Translations under genes and position numbers: made by a program
Shown: positions 36,697-46,331 of the stretch, piece after piece
How the letters are laid out: each line of letters starts with the position of its first letter
Position numbering within the stretch: position 1 is the first letter of the stretch
Notes under the pieces: model-generated
Told to the model about the DNA's origin: nothing
The model's input: the letters and a program-made list of their open reading frames with translations, nothing else
The model's database searches: none
Source: Thalassotalea sp. 1_MG-2023
GTDB taxonomy: Bacteria; Pseudomonadota; Gammaproteobacteria; Enterobacterales; Alteromonadaceae
Assembly: GCF_030546745.1 (NCBI RefSeq)
Contig: NZ_JAUOPD010000001.1
Span: 1 to 64,000, forward strand
DNA: 64,000 nucleotides
Direction: 5' to 3'

Positions 36697-37633
36697 CCAG
36701 TACCTTGATACAAATCGGCGTGCAACGGATAAGCAATTTACCCTACTTTGTATTGACGATGAGAGCGCTAATTTAAAAATACTAGCGTCAATTTTCAAAG
36801 ATACATACAAAGTGGTCGTTTGCAAACAACCAACCCAGGCATTAGCTATCGCGTTAGATGTGCTACCCGATTTAATATTACTTGATGTGGTAATGCCAGA
36901 TATTAATGGCTTTGAATTATACGAGCAATTCAAGGAACAGCCAGAAGTTAAACATATCCCTATTATTTTTATTACTGGTCTACAAAGTGCTGAAGATGAA
37001 GAAAAAGGCTTAGTACTAGGCGCGTGTGATTACATACAAAAGCCTTTTAACTACGGGATTGTTCGGGTGCGAGTTAACACCCATATGGAAATTATTCGCC
37101 AGCGAAAATTATTAGAATCTTTTGCGCATATTGATAGTTTAACTGAACTGCCAAATCGGCGGAAATGGCAAGAGGACAGTGCTAATCAGTGGGAATTTGC
37201 TAAGGCGAACAACAAACGCTTGGTATTAGGGATTGTTGATATAGACTTTTTCAAAAAATATAATGACTCCTACGGGCACCAGCAAGGGGATATTGTGTTG
37301 AGAAAAGTTGCCAATGCTATTCGGCGAGTGCTGTTTGAACATGACGGCGCAATTTATCGTTGTGGCGGCGAAGAATTTTATTTTTATTTTCCCTCTGAAA
37401 AGCGTACTAATATTGAAGAAATATTGGCCCAATGCTTAGAAGCCGTTAGCGGTTTAGAAATTCAACATCAATCTTCATTAGCTTCATCGATATTAACTGC
37501 TAGTTTAGGTGCCGTGGAAGTACAGCCTAATGATGCTCATTCAGTTGATAGTATGCTTGCAATTGCTGATGAAAAACTTTATCGAGTTAAAAATACCACG
37601 CGAAATGCTGTACACTTTTCGCAAATACCATAG
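36689..37633 (+). CDS. response regulator diguanylate cyclase (REC-GGDEF)
   Basis: The 314-residue product from ATG 36689 has a receiver domain (residues 15-130; acceptor Asp in [15 protein letters not shown], Lys in QKPFNYG). A GGDEF domain follows (145-310) with [30 protein letters not shown] and the active motif GGEEF in [10 protein letters not shown]. It should make cyclic di-GMP when phosphorylated. The RxxD inhibitory site expected five residues before GGEEF reads EHDG, so product inhibition may be absent. The start codon lies inside the last codons of the kinase gene (8-base overlap), implying translational coupling and a common pathway with the preceding phosphorelay. Confidence 0.93.
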   Translation: MTDQYLDTNRRATDKQFTLLCIDDESANLKILASIFKDTYKVVVCKQPTQALAIALDVLPDLILLDVVMPDINGFELYEQFKEQPEVKHIPIIFITGLQSAEDEEKGLVLGACDYIQKPFNYGIVRVRVNTHMEIIRQRKLLESFAHIDSLTELPNRRKWQEDSANQWEFAKANNKRLVLGIVDIDFFKKYNDSYGHQQGDIVLRKVANAIRRVLFEHDGAIYRCGGEEFYFYFPSEKRTNIEEILAQCLEAVSGLEIQHQSSLASSILTASLGAVEVQPNDAHSVDSMLAIADEKLYRVKNTTRNAVHFSQIP

Positions 37634-37639
37634 GAATTA

Positions 37640-37669
37640 TTGCCGACAGTCAGTGCTTTCAGGTATAGT
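37640..37669 (+). promoter_or_regulatory. sigma-70 promoter for gmk
   Basis: TTGCCG (37640-37645) and TATAGT (37664-37669) with an 18-base spacer lie 32 bases before the gmk start. Confidence 0.6.
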
Positions 37670-37700
37670 TCGGCATTATCGTTATTGAGAAGAGAAATAG

Positions 37701-38330
37701 ATGGCTGCCAAAGGAAATTTATTCATCCTATCTGCGCCAAGCGGTGCTGGAAAATCTAGCTTGATTTCCGCATTGCTAAAGCAAGAAAGTACACGCCCTA
37801 TGCAAGTTTCTGTGTCACACACAACAAGAGCTCCTCGTCCGGGTGAAGTTGACGGTCAGCATTATCATTTTGTTTCTGTTGAAGCATTTAAACATCAAAT
37901 TGCACAAAAGCACTTTTATGAATGGGCAGAAGTATTTGGTAATTATTACGGTACGTCGGCGCTCGCCATTGACGACCAATTAGCGAAAGGAATCGATGTG
38001 TTTTTAGATATTGATTGGCAGGGCGCACAGCAGGTACGAATGAAAAAACCTGATGTTACGACTATTTTTATTAGTCCCCCTTCAAAAAAAGAGCTAGAAA
38101 ATCGATTACGTGGCCGAGGACAGGATAGCGAAGCCGTAATTGCTGAACGTATGGCACAAGCGCAATCAGAATGTTCGCATTATCAAGAGTTTGACTATAT
38201 TATTGTCAACGATGATTTTACGCAGGCATTACAAGATTTAACCACGATTGTCACCAATCAACGCTTAAAACGTAGCCAACAAATCGAAAATTATAAACTT
38301 TTATTCACACAGCTATTGGCTAACGATTAA
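37701..38330 (+). CDS. gmk: guanylate kinase
   Basis: The 209-residue enzyme has the P-loop [12 protein letters not shown], the GMP-binding [20 protein letters not shown] and the lid region ([20 protein letters not shown]). It phosphorylates GMP to GDP with ATP in the cytoplasm. It leads the conserved block gmk-rpoZ-spoT as in E. coli. GAGAAGAG just before the ATG is the ribosome binding site. Confidence 0.97.
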   Translation: MAAKGNLFILSAPSGAGKSSLISALLKQESTRPMQVSVSHTTRAPRPGEVDGQHYHFVSVEAFKHQIAQKHFYEWAEVFGNYYGTSALAIDDQLAKGIDVFLDIDWQGAQQVRMKKPDVTTIFISPPSKKELENRLRGRGQDSEAVIAERMAQAQSECSHYQEFDYIIVNDDFTQALQDLTTIVTNQRLKRSQQIENYKLLFTQLLAND

Positions 38331-38339
38331 GCATTTAGT

Positions 38340-38357
38340 AAAATAGTCTGCTATTTT
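38340..38357 (+). other. hairpin between gmk and rpoZ
   Basis: AAAATAG and CTATTTT pair around TCTG. No clear T-run follows beyond the stem, so it may be a processing or attenuation structure rather than a full terminator. Confidence 0.35.
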
Positions 38358-38386
38358 GTAAATTTATTGAATTCTGGAGTGACCAA

Positions 38387-38668
38387 ATGGCTCGCGTAAC
38401 CGTAGAAGATGCCGTAGAACAAGTTGGTAACCGTTTTGACCTAGTACTTATTGCGACACGTCGTGCTCGTCAAATTGCTACTGGGGGTAAAGAACCTTTG
38501 GTTGAAATAGAAAATGACAAGCCAACTGTTTTAGCATTACGTGAAATTGAACAAGGCTTGATCACAACAGATGTGATGGATCAACATGATCGTCATGAAG
38601 CTGTGCAACAGGAATCTGTTGAATTAGCAGCAGTAGCAGCAATTGTTGGTGGTCAAAACCAACAATAA
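38387..38668 (+). CDS. rpoZ: RNA polymerase omega subunit
   Basis: The 93-residue protein begins [20 protein letters not shown] and continues with the conserved [15 protein letters not shown] and [18 protein letters not shown]. Omega binds the beta-prime subunit, aids RNA polymerase assembly and forms one of the ppGpp binding sites, which fits its linkage to spoT. GGAG precedes the ATG. Confidence 0.97.
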   Translation: MARVTVEDAVEQVGNRFDLVLIATRRARQIATGGKEPLVEIENDKPTVLALREIEQGLITTDVMDQHDRHEAVQQESVELAAVAAIVGGQNQQ

Positions 38669-38686
38669 ACTGTTAGAAAAACGTTT

Positions 38687-38724
38687 AAAACGCGCAATTG
38701 TGCTTCCCATAATTGCGCGTTTTT
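38687..38724 (+). terminator. intrinsic terminator between rpoZ and spoT
   Basis: AAAACGCGCAATT (38687-38699) and AATTGCGCGTTTT (38711-38723) form a 13-bp perfect stem around an 11-base loop, followed by further T. spoT therefore likely has its own promoter in 38725-38870. Confidence 0.92.
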
Positions 38725-38873
38725 CGTTTCTGTTCGTGGTAATTGCATTGGCAAGCGTGTTAAATCAACGTATTCTAATGTTGCGATGATTAAACGTTTG
38801 GCTAACCTACAGTAAAACGATGATCAATCATAACAACAACGTGTCTTCTAATCTGCATTGAAGGAAGTATTGA

Positions 38874-40982
38874 GTGTACCTTTTTGAACCACTTAAAGAG
38901 TATGTATCGAGTTACTTATCGAAAGTACAAATTGATCTGTTAAAACAGGCATACATTGTGGCACGCGATGCGCATGAAGGGCAAATGCGTTCAAGTGGTG
39001 AACCCTATATTACCCATCCAGTAGCGGTTGCGCATAATTTAGCAAAAATGCACCTAGATCACGAAACCCTAATGGCGGCACTACTGCATGATGTGATTGA
39101 AGATACGCCAGTAACCAAAGATGAATTAGCAGAATTATTTGGTCATACCGTCGCTGAACTTGTTGAAGGGGTGAGCAAGTTAGATAAACTTAAGTTTGAT
39201 AACAAAGAAGAAATGCAGGCGGAAAATTTTCGCAAAATGGTACTCGCCATGACGCAAGATATTCGTGTTATTTTGATCAAGTTGGCTGATCGTACGCATA
39301 ATATGCGAACATTAGATGCACTTCGCCCAGATAAACGGCGTAGAATAGCTCGCGAAACGCTCGAAATTTATGCACCTATTGCTAATCGTTTAGGTATTCA
39401 TGACATTAAAAATGAATTAGAGGTGTTAGGGTTTGAAGCGCTATACCCAATGCGCGCTCGGGCGTTGAAATCAGAAGTAAAAAAAGCACGCGGCAACCGC
39501 AAAGAAATTATTAATAATATTCGTGAAGAAGTCGGGCAACGTCTGGCAGAACACGGCATTAATGCAGAAGTGTCAGGGCGTGAAAAGCATTTGTTTTCTA
39601 TTTATCGAAAGATGAAAAACAAAGAACTAATGTTTAATGAAGTGATGGACATCTATGCATTTCGCGTCATTGTTGATAACAAACTTGATGAATGCTATCG
39701 CGCGTTGGGTGCCGTACATAACCTCTTTAAACCAATAGAAAGCCGCTTTAAAGATTATATTGCTATTCCTAAAACGAACGGTTATCAATCATTGCATACA
39801 TCGCTAGTGGGTCCGCATGGCATACCGGTAGAAATACAAATTCGTACGAAAGATATGGATCAAATGGCAGACAAAGGGGTTGCTGCTCATTGGTTATATA
39901 AACAAGACGGTGATGATGGCGGTACAACTGCTCAAATGAAGGCACGTCGTTGGATGCAGAGTCTATTAGAACTGCAACAAAGTGCTGGTAGTTCCTTTGA
40001 ATTTATTGAAAATGTAAAAACTGATTTATTCCCAGAAGAAATTTACGTATTTACCCCAGATGGTCGGATTATTGAATTGCCGATGGGCGCAACGCCCGTT
40101 GATTTTGCTTATGCAGTTCATACTGATGTGGGTAATTCTTGTGTTGGGGCTAAAGTAGATCGTAAGCCTTATCCGTTAAGCCAAGCGATTGACTCAGGCC
40201 AAACTATTGAAATAGTTACCTCGCCTGCGGCGCACCCTAATGCAACGTGGTTAAACTTTGTGGTTACAGCTAAGGCGCGTTTACAAATACGCACCTATTT
40301 ACGTTCACAAGAGAAAAACCATTCACACATGCTCGGTAAACGTTTACTAAGTCATGCCTTAGGTAAAGTAAAACTAGACGATATACCGCCAGAAAAAATA
40401 CAACAAGTTCTGCAAGAAACTAACAACAAAAGCTTTGATGATTTACTGATCAACATTGGTTTAGGCAATGCGCTAAGTATCGGTATCGCACGCCGATTAA
40501 CCGATGAATTTACTGAAGATAGCGAGTTAAACCCACCAACCAGTAAAACAAAAATGCCGATTAAAGGCACTGAAGGCATGCTCGTTAATTACGGTAAGTG
40601 TTGTCGTCCTATACCAGGTGACAGCATCATGGCTTATTTAAGCCCTGGAAAAGGCTTAATGGTACACCAAGCGGGTTGTCGAAATATTAAAGGCACACAA
40701 GATCAGCATTTATTCCCAGTAAGATGGGATTCAGAGATAGATCGAGACTTTATCGCAAAGTTACGTATTGAAATTATCAATCATCAAGGTGCGCTAGCAA
40801 AATTAACCAATGTGGTTGCCAAATGTGACTCTAATGTTCATACCTTGAACTCAGGCGAAAAAGACACGGGTTTATACGTTATCGACTTAGAGTTAACCTG
40901 TCGAGATCGCATCCATTTAGCGGATATTATTAGAAAAATCAAAGTGATGATTGACGTACAAAAAGTAGTGCGTAATAAATAA
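38874..40982 (+). CDS. spoT: bifunctional (p)ppGpp synthetase/hydrolase SpoT
   Basis: The 702-residue protein starts at a GTG with GAAGGAAG upstream. The HD hydrolase domain has intact residues (SGEPYITHPVAVAHNLAKM, AALLHDVIEDTPV). The synthetase domain shows YRKMKNKELMFNEVMDIYAF and IPKTNGYQSLHTSLVGPHG. A TGS domain (EIYVFTPDGRIIELPMGATP) and a C-terminal ACT domain follow. An intact HD motif together with the rpoZ/trmH neighbourhood marks SpoT rather than RelA. It makes and degrades the stringent-response alarmone. Confidence 0.97.
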   Translation: MYLFEPLKEYVSSYLSKVQIDLLKQAYIVARDAHEGQMRSSGEPYITHPVAVAHNLAKMHLDHETLMAALLHDVIEDTPVTKDELAELFGHTVAELVEGVSKLDKLKFDNKEEMQAENFRKMVLAMTQDIRVILIKLADRTHNMRTLDALRPDKRRRIARETLEIYAPIANRLGIHDIKNELEVLGFEALYPMRARALKSEVKKARGNRKEIINNIREEVGQRLAEHGINAEVSGREKHLFSIYRKMKNKELMFNEVMDIYAFRVIVDNKLDECYRALGAVHNLFKPIESRFKDYIAIPKTNGYQSLHTSLVGPHGIPVEIQIRTKDMDQMADKGVAAHWLYKQDGDDGGTTAQMKARRWMQSLLELQQSAGSSFEFIENVKTDLFPEEIYVFTPDGRIIELPMGATPVDFAYAVHTDVGNSCVGAKVDRKPYPLSQAIDSGQTIEIVTSPAAHPNATWLNFVVTAKARLQIRTYLRSQEKNHSHMLGKRLLSHALGKVKLDDIPPEKIQQVLQETNNKSFDDLLINIGLGNALSIGIARRLTDEFTEDSELNPPTSKTKMPIKGTEGMLVNYGKCCRPIPGDSIMAYLSPGKGLMVHQAGCRNIKGTQDQHLFPVRWDSEIDRDFIAKLRIEIINHQGALAKLTNVVAKCDSNVHTLNSGEKDTGLYVIDLELTCRDRIHLADIIRKIKVMIDVQKVVRNK

Positions 40983-40994
40983 TCATTTATTAAA

Positions 40995-41012
40995 GTTTAT
41001 CTTGAGATAAAC
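40995..41012 (+). other. short hairpin between spoT and rid gene
   Basis: GTTTATC and GATAAAC form a 7-bp perfect stem around TTGA, just upstream of the Rid ribosome binding site (AAGGA). No T-run follows. It may tune expression of the downstream genes. Confidence 0.35.
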
Positions 41013-41025
41013 AACAAGGAAAATT

Positions 41026-41415
41026 ATGAAATCAATTATTCGTACGGAAAATGCACCTAGTGCCATTGGTACTTATAGCCAAGCCGTAAAAATTAAAAAC
41101 ACTGTTTACTTGTCAGGCCAAATACCATTAGTGCCTGAAACTATGGAAGTGGTTGCAGATGACTTTGCTACACAGGCTCATCAAGTGTTTAAGAATTTAT
41201 CAGCAGTATGTGAAGCTGCTGGCGGTACATTAAATGATATGGTGAAAGTGAACATCTTTTTAATGGATTTATCACAGTTTTCAACTGTTAATGACATTAT
41301 GTCAGAGTACTTTTCGCAACCATATCCAGCACGTGCAGCCGTGCAAGTTGCCCGCTTGCCAAAAGACGTAGCAATTGAAATTGACGGCGTTTTAGAATTG
41401 CCAAACGTTGATTAA
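41026..41415 (+). CDS. RidA family enamine/imine deaminase
   Basis: The 129-residue protein matches RidA/YjgF: RTENAPSAIGTYSQAVKI at the start, VYLSGQIPLVP, and YPARAAVQVARLPKDVAIEI with the conserved Arg and Glu of the active site. It hydrolyses reactive 2-aminoacrylate and similar intermediates from pyridoxal phosphate enzymes. It lies between spoT and trmH, a common order in Alteromonadales from memory. Confidence 0.94.
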   Translation: MKSIIRTENAPSAIGTYSQAVKIKNTVYLSGQIPLVPETMEVVADDFATQAHQVFKNLSAVCEAAGGTLNDMVKVNIFLMDLSQFSTVNDIMSEYFSQPYPARAAVQVARLPKDVAIEIDGVLELPNVD

Positions 41416-41445
41416 TAACAGTTTATAACAAGACGTATAAAGAAA

Positions 41446-42153
41446 ATGACACCGGAACGCTTACGCCGAATTAACGCAATGCTGGATATGCGCCAGCCAG
41501 ATCTTACCGTATGTATGGAAGGGGTACATAAAACCCATAATCTTGCTGCGGTGGTTAGAACCGCAGATGCTATAGGTATTAGTGATGTACACGCGGTATG
41601 GAAAAATGAACGTATGCGCGTCTCAGGTGGCAGTGCTGCGGGTAGTCAACATTGGGTTGATGTGCATAATTACTCAAACACAAAAGAAGCTATTGTTGAA
41701 TTAAAAAAGCAAAATATGCAAGTGTTAGTGACTCATTTGTCAGATACGTCGGTTGATTTTCGTGACATTGATTACACAAAACCAACGGCGATTATTTTAG
41801 GACAAGAAAAGTTTGGCGCCTCTGAGCAAGCATTGGCAATGGCAGATCAAGATATTGTTATTCCCATGGTAGGCATGGTGCAATCGTTAAATGTCTCAGT
41901 AGCAAATTCAGTCGTGTTGTATGAAGCGCAAAGGCAACGAAAAGCTGCGGGTTTGTATGATACTCCACGAATTGATGAAGCACGTCGTCAACGCTTTTTG
42001 TTTGAGGGGGGGCATCCTATTTTTGCTCAAGCGTGTCAACGAAAAGGTTTGCCTTATCCAAACATAGATGAAGAGGGTCAAATTGTTGCGTCAGATGAAT
42101 GGTGGCAACAAATGCAGATGACCCAAGAAGCGTGGCAACAACTCGACAACTAA
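41446..42153 (+). CDS. trmH: tRNA (Gm18) 2'-O-methyltransferase
   Basis: The 235-residue SPOUT-type enzyme has MTPERLRRINAMLDMRQPDL at the start and the SAM-binding trefoil knot motifs ILGQEKFGASEQALAMADQD and VQSLNVSVANSVVLYEAQRQ. The N-terminal catalytic Arg region reads HNLAAVVRTADAIG. It methylates the ribose of G18 in tRNA. trmH-recG adjacency is as in E. coli. Confidence 0.95.
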   Translation: MTPERLRRINAMLDMRQPDLTVCMEGVHKTHNLAAVVRTADAIGISDVHAVWKNERMRVSGGSAAGSQHWVDVHNYSNTKEAIVELKKQNMQVLVTHLSDTSVDFRDIDYTKPTAIILGQEKFGASEQALAMADQDIVIPMVGMVQSLNVSVANSVVLYEAQRQRKAAGLYDTPRIDEARRQRFLFEGGHPIFAQACQRKGLPYPNIDEEGQIVASDEWWQQMQMTQEAWQQLDN

Positions 42154-42173
42154 TTAAGTAAAAAGGATTTTCA

Positions 42174-44273
42174 ATGGCGTCATCCGCAATCGGACTTGGT
42201 AACCTCGCTCGTATTGCGGTTTCATCGCTAAAGGGCGTTGGCCCTAGCATGGCAGAAAAGCTCGCCAAAATTGGCATTGAGTCAGTGCAAGACTTATTGT
42301 TTCACCTTCCTAATCGCTACGAAGACAGAACACGTATCACAACAATACGCGATTGTTTCCCTGGGGTTTTTACTAATATTATTGGTGAAATTACGCATAG
42401 CCAAGTTGTGCAAGGGCGACGGCGCATGCTCGTGGTATCGGTTAACGATGGCACAGGTGGTGCCAACTTACGTTTTTTTAATTTTACTGCTGCACAAAAA
42501 AATAACTTGTCTATTGGCCGTGAAATTCGTTGCTACGGTGAAATGACCCGTGGTGGGCGTGGTCTTGAGATTATCCACCCAGAATATAAATTCTTAGAAC
42601 AAGACAGCGCACCAACATCCGTAGAAGAGACGCTTACTCCGGTATATCCTACTACCGATGGCCTTAGGCAAATTACTTTACGTAATTTAACCGACCAAGC
42701 CATTGTTCGCTTACAGCGCGGTGATATTGAAGACATTGTTCCCGATAGTTTTATTCATGAACCCTACTCGCTCAAACAAGCTTTAAGTTTTATTCATCGT
42801 CCAACACCAGATACTTCGGTTATTCAGCTTGAAGAAGGTAAACACCCAGCACAATTGCGGCTGATTAAAGAAGAATTGCTCGCGCATAATTTGAGTATGT
42901 TAAAGCTTCGACAGTCGGTAGAAAAATTTCAAGCAGTGCCGTTAACTATTGATAAAACGTTGGAAGATAAATTTCTAGCTACGCTGCCATTTTCACCGAC
43001 TAACGCCCAAGCTCGTGTGGTCAATGAAACACGAGGTGACTTAACAAAGTCTCAGCCTATGATGCGATTAGTGCAAGGTGATGTTGGTTCAGGTAAAACC
43101 TTGGTGGCGGCCTTAGCTGCTTTAACTGCTATTGGGCAAGGTTTTCAAGTGGCATTAATGGCGCCAACTGAAATTTTGGCTGAGCAACACGCGATTAATT
43201 TTCAGAAATGGTTTCAGCCTTTAGATATTGCCGTTAGTTGGTTAGCCGGAAAAACAAAAGCAAAAGCACGCCGCGAAGCCTTAGCACATATTGCTGATGG
43301 TAGTGCAAAAATGGTCGTGGGTACGCATGCCTTGTTTCAAGATGACGTTGTATTTAATCAGCTCGCGCTGATCATTATTGATGAACAACATCGTTTTGGA
43401 GTACACCAACGCTTATCGCTACGTGAAAAGGGGGCTTTTGATGGTAATTATCCGCATCAATTAATTATGACCGCCACACCGATCCCAAGAACGCTTGCGA
43501 TGACAGCGTATGCTGACTTAGACACGTCAGTAATCGATGAATTACCACCAGGAAGAACGCCAATAACCACCGTAGCGTTACCTGATAGCCGTCGAGATGA
43601 TGTAATAGAGCGTATTCATCAAGCATGTATTGGTGAAAACAGACAAGCTTACTGGGTATGTACCTTGATTGAAGAGTCGGAAGTATTACAATGCCAAGCG
43701 GCTGAAGATACGGCTATTTATATTCAAGAACATTTGCCTGAATTACGCGTTGGATTAGTACATGGTCGTATGAAAGCACAAGAGAAACAAGCGGTGATGG
43801 AAGCTTTCAAAGCCGGAGACGTAAACTTATTAGTGGCAACAACCGTTATTGAAGTTGGCGTTGATGTGCCGAATGCAAGCTTGATGGTGATAGAAAATCC
43901 CGAACGGTTAGGGTTAGCACAACTCCACCAATTAAGGGGGCGAGTAGGTCGAGGCTCTGTGGCCTCTCATTGCGTCTTAATGTATAAAAGCCCGTTATCA
44001 AAAACCGCTACTAAACGGCTAGCTGTTTTACGAGAAAGTAACGATGGTTTCGTTATTGCACAAAAAGATTTGGAAATACGTGGCCCTGGTGAACTACTGG
44101 GCACAAAACAAACGGGGTTGGCGGATTTGAAAATTGCTGACTTAATGCGAGACGCAGACCTTATTCCTCAAGTGCAGCAGCATGCGTATTTATTGTGGCA
44201 ACAATCACCTGACAAAGCGATGGCGCTAATCGACCGTTGGCTCGGTAGCCGTGAGCATTATTCTAATGCGTGA
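42174..44273 (+). CDS. recG: ATP-dependent DNA helicase RecG
   Basis: The 699-residue protein has the N-terminal wedge/OB domain (IGIESVQDLLFHLPNRYEDR) and helicase motif I GDVGSGKTLVAALAAL. The DExH-type motif IIDEQHRFGVHQR and motif III MTATPIPRTLAMT are present, and motif VI is QLRGRVGRG. It remodels stalled replication forks and Holliday junctions and unwinds R-loops. It starts 20 bases after trmH with AAAGGA as ribosome binding site. Confidence 0.97.
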   Translation: MASSAIGLGNLARIAVSSLKGVGPSMAEKLAKIGIESVQDLLFHLPNRYEDRTRITTIRDCFPGVFTNIIGEITHSQVVQGRRRMLVVSVNDGTGGANLRFFNFTAAQKNNLSIGREIRCYGEMTRGGRGLEIIHPEYKFLEQDSAPTSVEETLTPVYPTTDGLRQITLRNLTDQAIVRLQRGDIEDIVPDSFIHEPYSLKQALSFIHRPTPDTSVIQLEEGKHPAQLRLIKEELLAHNLSMLKLRQSVEKFQAVPLTIDKTLEDKFLATLPFSPTNAQARVVNETRGDLTKSQPMMRLVQGDVGSGKTLVAALAALTAIGQGFQVALMAPTEILAEQHAINFQKWFQPLDIAVSWLAGKTKAKARREALAHIADGSAKMVVGTHALFQDDVVFNQLALIIIDEQHRFGVHQRLSLREKGAFDGNYPHQLIMTATPIPRTLAMTAYADLDTSVIDELPPGRTPITTVALPDSRRDDVIERIHQACIGENRQAYWVCTLIEESEVLQCQAAEDTAIYIQEHLPELRVGLVHGRMKAQEKQAVMEAFKAGDVNLLVATTVIEVGVDVPNASLMVIENPERLGLAQLHQLRGRVGRGSVASHCVLMYKSPLSKTATKRLAVLRESNDGFVIAQKDLEIRGPGELLGTKQTGLADLKIADLMRDADLIPQVQQHAYLLWQQSPDKAMALIDRWLGSREHYSNA

Positions 44274-44391
44274 TCAATATTATTTGCCTTTGTTGTTAAA
44301 AATACGAAACACATAGAATAACCCATTGATTTTGGATAAAAATAAACTTAACAATAAATAATTTTTAACAGCCTAGCAGGTGGAAAGTCAG

Positions 44392-45474
44392 ATGGATGCC
44401 AATCCGCGTTTTTATGAAATTGACCTTTATCGTTTTTTAGCCGCTATTGGTGTGGTTATTTTTCATTATACATATACTGCCTTTATGGAAGGCTATGCAC
44501 CTATTGCGAACTTCCCACAGGTAAGAGAAATAACACGTTACTTTTACATGGGCATCAATTTCTTTTTTGTGATTTCGGGTTTTGTGATTTTGATGAGTGT
44601 TGCTGACGGCAGTGTTAAAAAGTTTCTTATCTCTCGGTTTGTACGGTTATATCCTGCGTATTGGGCGGCATTAATTATTACCAGTATCGCGACCTTGTAT
44701 TTTGGTGGCGACGTATTTTCTATTGCGTGGCCACAATTTTGGGCCAATGTTACCATGGTAAATGAAGCAATGGACTATAAGCCGATAGACGGCGCATACT
44801 GGACATTGTATATCGAATTAAAGTTTTATCTCTTTATGCTGTTTATTCTAGTAACAGGTGTAATGAAATACTTTCAATCTATCATTGCTTTGGTATTAAT
44901 CGGCTCTACCGTTGCGCTGCATTACCCTTGGGCTACTCATATTAATATGTTTACCGCCATTTTCCCTCATTGGAGTGGTTATTTTGCAGCCGGTTGCATT
45001 TTTTACTTGATCCGTAGAGATGGCATTAACCTTTATCGCACTTTACTGTTGGCACTGGCTTATTTTTATATTATTAAGCAGTCAACATTGTTTGGTGATC
45101 TTATGGGCCAGTGGTTCGGCATTGGCTTTGATTCTATAACCATAATGTTGATAAATAGTGTTTTCTTTGCATTGTTAATGGTCACAGCATTAGTGAAAGA
45201 TAATCCGCTGCGTAGAGCTTGGTGCTATTACTTGGGGATTTTCACTTATCCTATCTATTTAGTACATCAACATATAGGGTACATGGCGTTTAATTATTTT
45301 GGCACTGAGAACAATATTACCTGGTTAGTTGTTTTTACCGTTTTAGTCATGGCAATACTTGCGTGGTTTGTACATCGATTAGTAGAGGTAGAATTAGGAA
45401 AGCGCTTGTCTGTGATCTTGAAACGTAAATGGTTAACGAATACAGATAAAGCGGCCGATTGTCAGGCAGGGTAA
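44392..45474 (+). CDS. acyltransferase family 3 membrane protein (OafA-like)
   Basis: From the ATG at 44392 (AGGTGG eight bases upstream) the 360-residue protein has ten or so membrane helices. Acyltransferase-3 marks are EIDLYRFLAAIGVVIFHY, FFFVISGFVILMSV, RFVRLYPAYWAAL and a C-terminal YPIYLVHQHIGYMAF. It probably O-acetylates a surface polysaccharide or LPS sugar in the periplasm. It sits between recG and ubiE, two core genes that are usually not separated by such a gene, and looks like an accessory insertion. A dyad at 45469-45497 follows. Confidence 0.9.
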   Translation: MDANPRFYEIDLYRFLAAIGVVIFHYTYTAFMEGYAPIANFPQVREITRYFYMGINFFFVISGFVILMSVADGSVKKFLISRFVRLYPAYWAALIITSIATLYFGGDVFSIAWPQFWANVTMVNEAMDYKPIDGAYWTLYIELKFYLFMLFILVTGVMKYFQSIIALVLIGSTVALHYPWATHINMFTAIFPHWSGYFAAGCIFYLIRRDGINLYRTLLLALAYFYIIKQSTLFGDLMGQWFGIGFDSITIMLINSVFFALLMVTALVKDNPLRRAWCYYLGIFTYPIYLVHQHIGYMAFNYFGTENNITWLVVFTVLVMAILAWFVHRLVEVELGKRLSVILKRKWLTNTDKAADCQAG

Positions 45475-45497
45475 TAAATGGGTATTAATTATTACCC
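45469..45497 (+). terminator. hairpin at end of acyltransferase gene
   Basis: GGGTAATAA (45469-45477) and TTATTACCC (45489-45497) form a 9-bp perfect stem overlapping the stop codon, with an 11-base loop. No T-run follows, so its role as terminator is uncertain. Confidence 0.45.
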
Positions 45498-45549
45498 CAA
45501 ACTGCGCTAAACTAGCAGCACTTTTATTATTCAACCATTGAACGTTGCC

Positions 45550-46326
45550 ATGAGTGAAGAAAAACAACCTGTTAATGAGCAAAATGCTTCATCAACACAT
45601 TTTGGGTATCAAACCGTTGATACCGCAGTAAAAGAGTCTAAAGTTGCCGGCGTCTTTCACTCTGTTGCACAACAATACGATGTGATGAACGATTTAATGT
45701 CATTTGGCATTCACAGATTATGGAAACGCTTCACAATTGATGCAAGTGGTGTCAGACCAGGTAACAATGTACTTGATTTAGCTGGCGGTACTGGCGATTT
45801 AACCGCTAAATTTTCAAAACTTGTCGGTAGAGAAGGCCGTGTTGTATTGGCTGATATTAACAGTTCGATGCTCAATGTTGGCCGTGATAAATTGCGTGAT
45901 AAAGGCCTAGTGCAAAATATTGATTATGTACAAGCTAATGCCGAATATTTACCGTTTGAAGACAACACCTTTGACATCATTACTATCGCTTTTGGTTTGC
46001 GTAACGTAACCCATAAAGACAGAGCATTACGCTCTATGTACCGTGTGTTAAAACCCGGTGGTCGTTTATTGGTGTTAGAGTTTTCAAAACCTGAACATGA
46101 AATCATTAATAAAGCATACGATTTTTATTCGTTTAACTTATTACCCAAAATGGGTGAATTAGTCGCGAAAGACGGAGATAGCTATCAATATTTAGCGGAA
46201 TCTATACGTATGCACCCCGATCAAGAAACACTAAAGCAAATGATGGACGACGCAGGCTTTGAGCAAACCAGTTATAAAAATTTAACCGACGGTATTGTCG
46301 CATTACACAAAGGGTTTAAGTTTTAA
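45550..46326 (+). CDS. ubiE: ubiquinone/menaquinone C-methyltransferase UbiE
   Basis: The 258-residue SAM-dependent methyltransferase has [20 protein letters not shown], the SAM motif [15 protein letters not shown] and the UbiE signature [20 protein letters not shown]. It methylates the benzoquinone ring in ubiquinone (and menaquinone) synthesis. I use the ATG at 45550 (MSEEKQ) because homologues start near it; a TTG 12 bases earlier is in frame. It leads the ubiE-ubiJ-ubiB cluster. Confidence 0.96.
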   Translation: MSEEKQPVNEQNASSTHFGYQTVDTAVKESKVAGVFHSVAQQYDVMNDLMSFGIHRLWKRFTIDASGVRPGNNVLDLAGGTGDLTAKFSKLVGREGRVVLADINSSMLNVGRDKLRDKGLVQNIDYVQANAEYLPFEDNTFDIITIAFGLRNVTHKDRALRSMYRVLKPGGRLLVLEFSKPEHEIINKAYDFYSFNLLPKMGELVAKDGDSYQYLAESIRMHPDQETLKQMMDDAGFEQTSYKNLTDGIVALHKGFKF

Positions 46327-46331
46327 TTCGC

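Noticed and set aside
42238-42546. Alternative plus frame within recG
   Set aside because: It overlaps the strongly conserved RecG N-terminal region in another frame.
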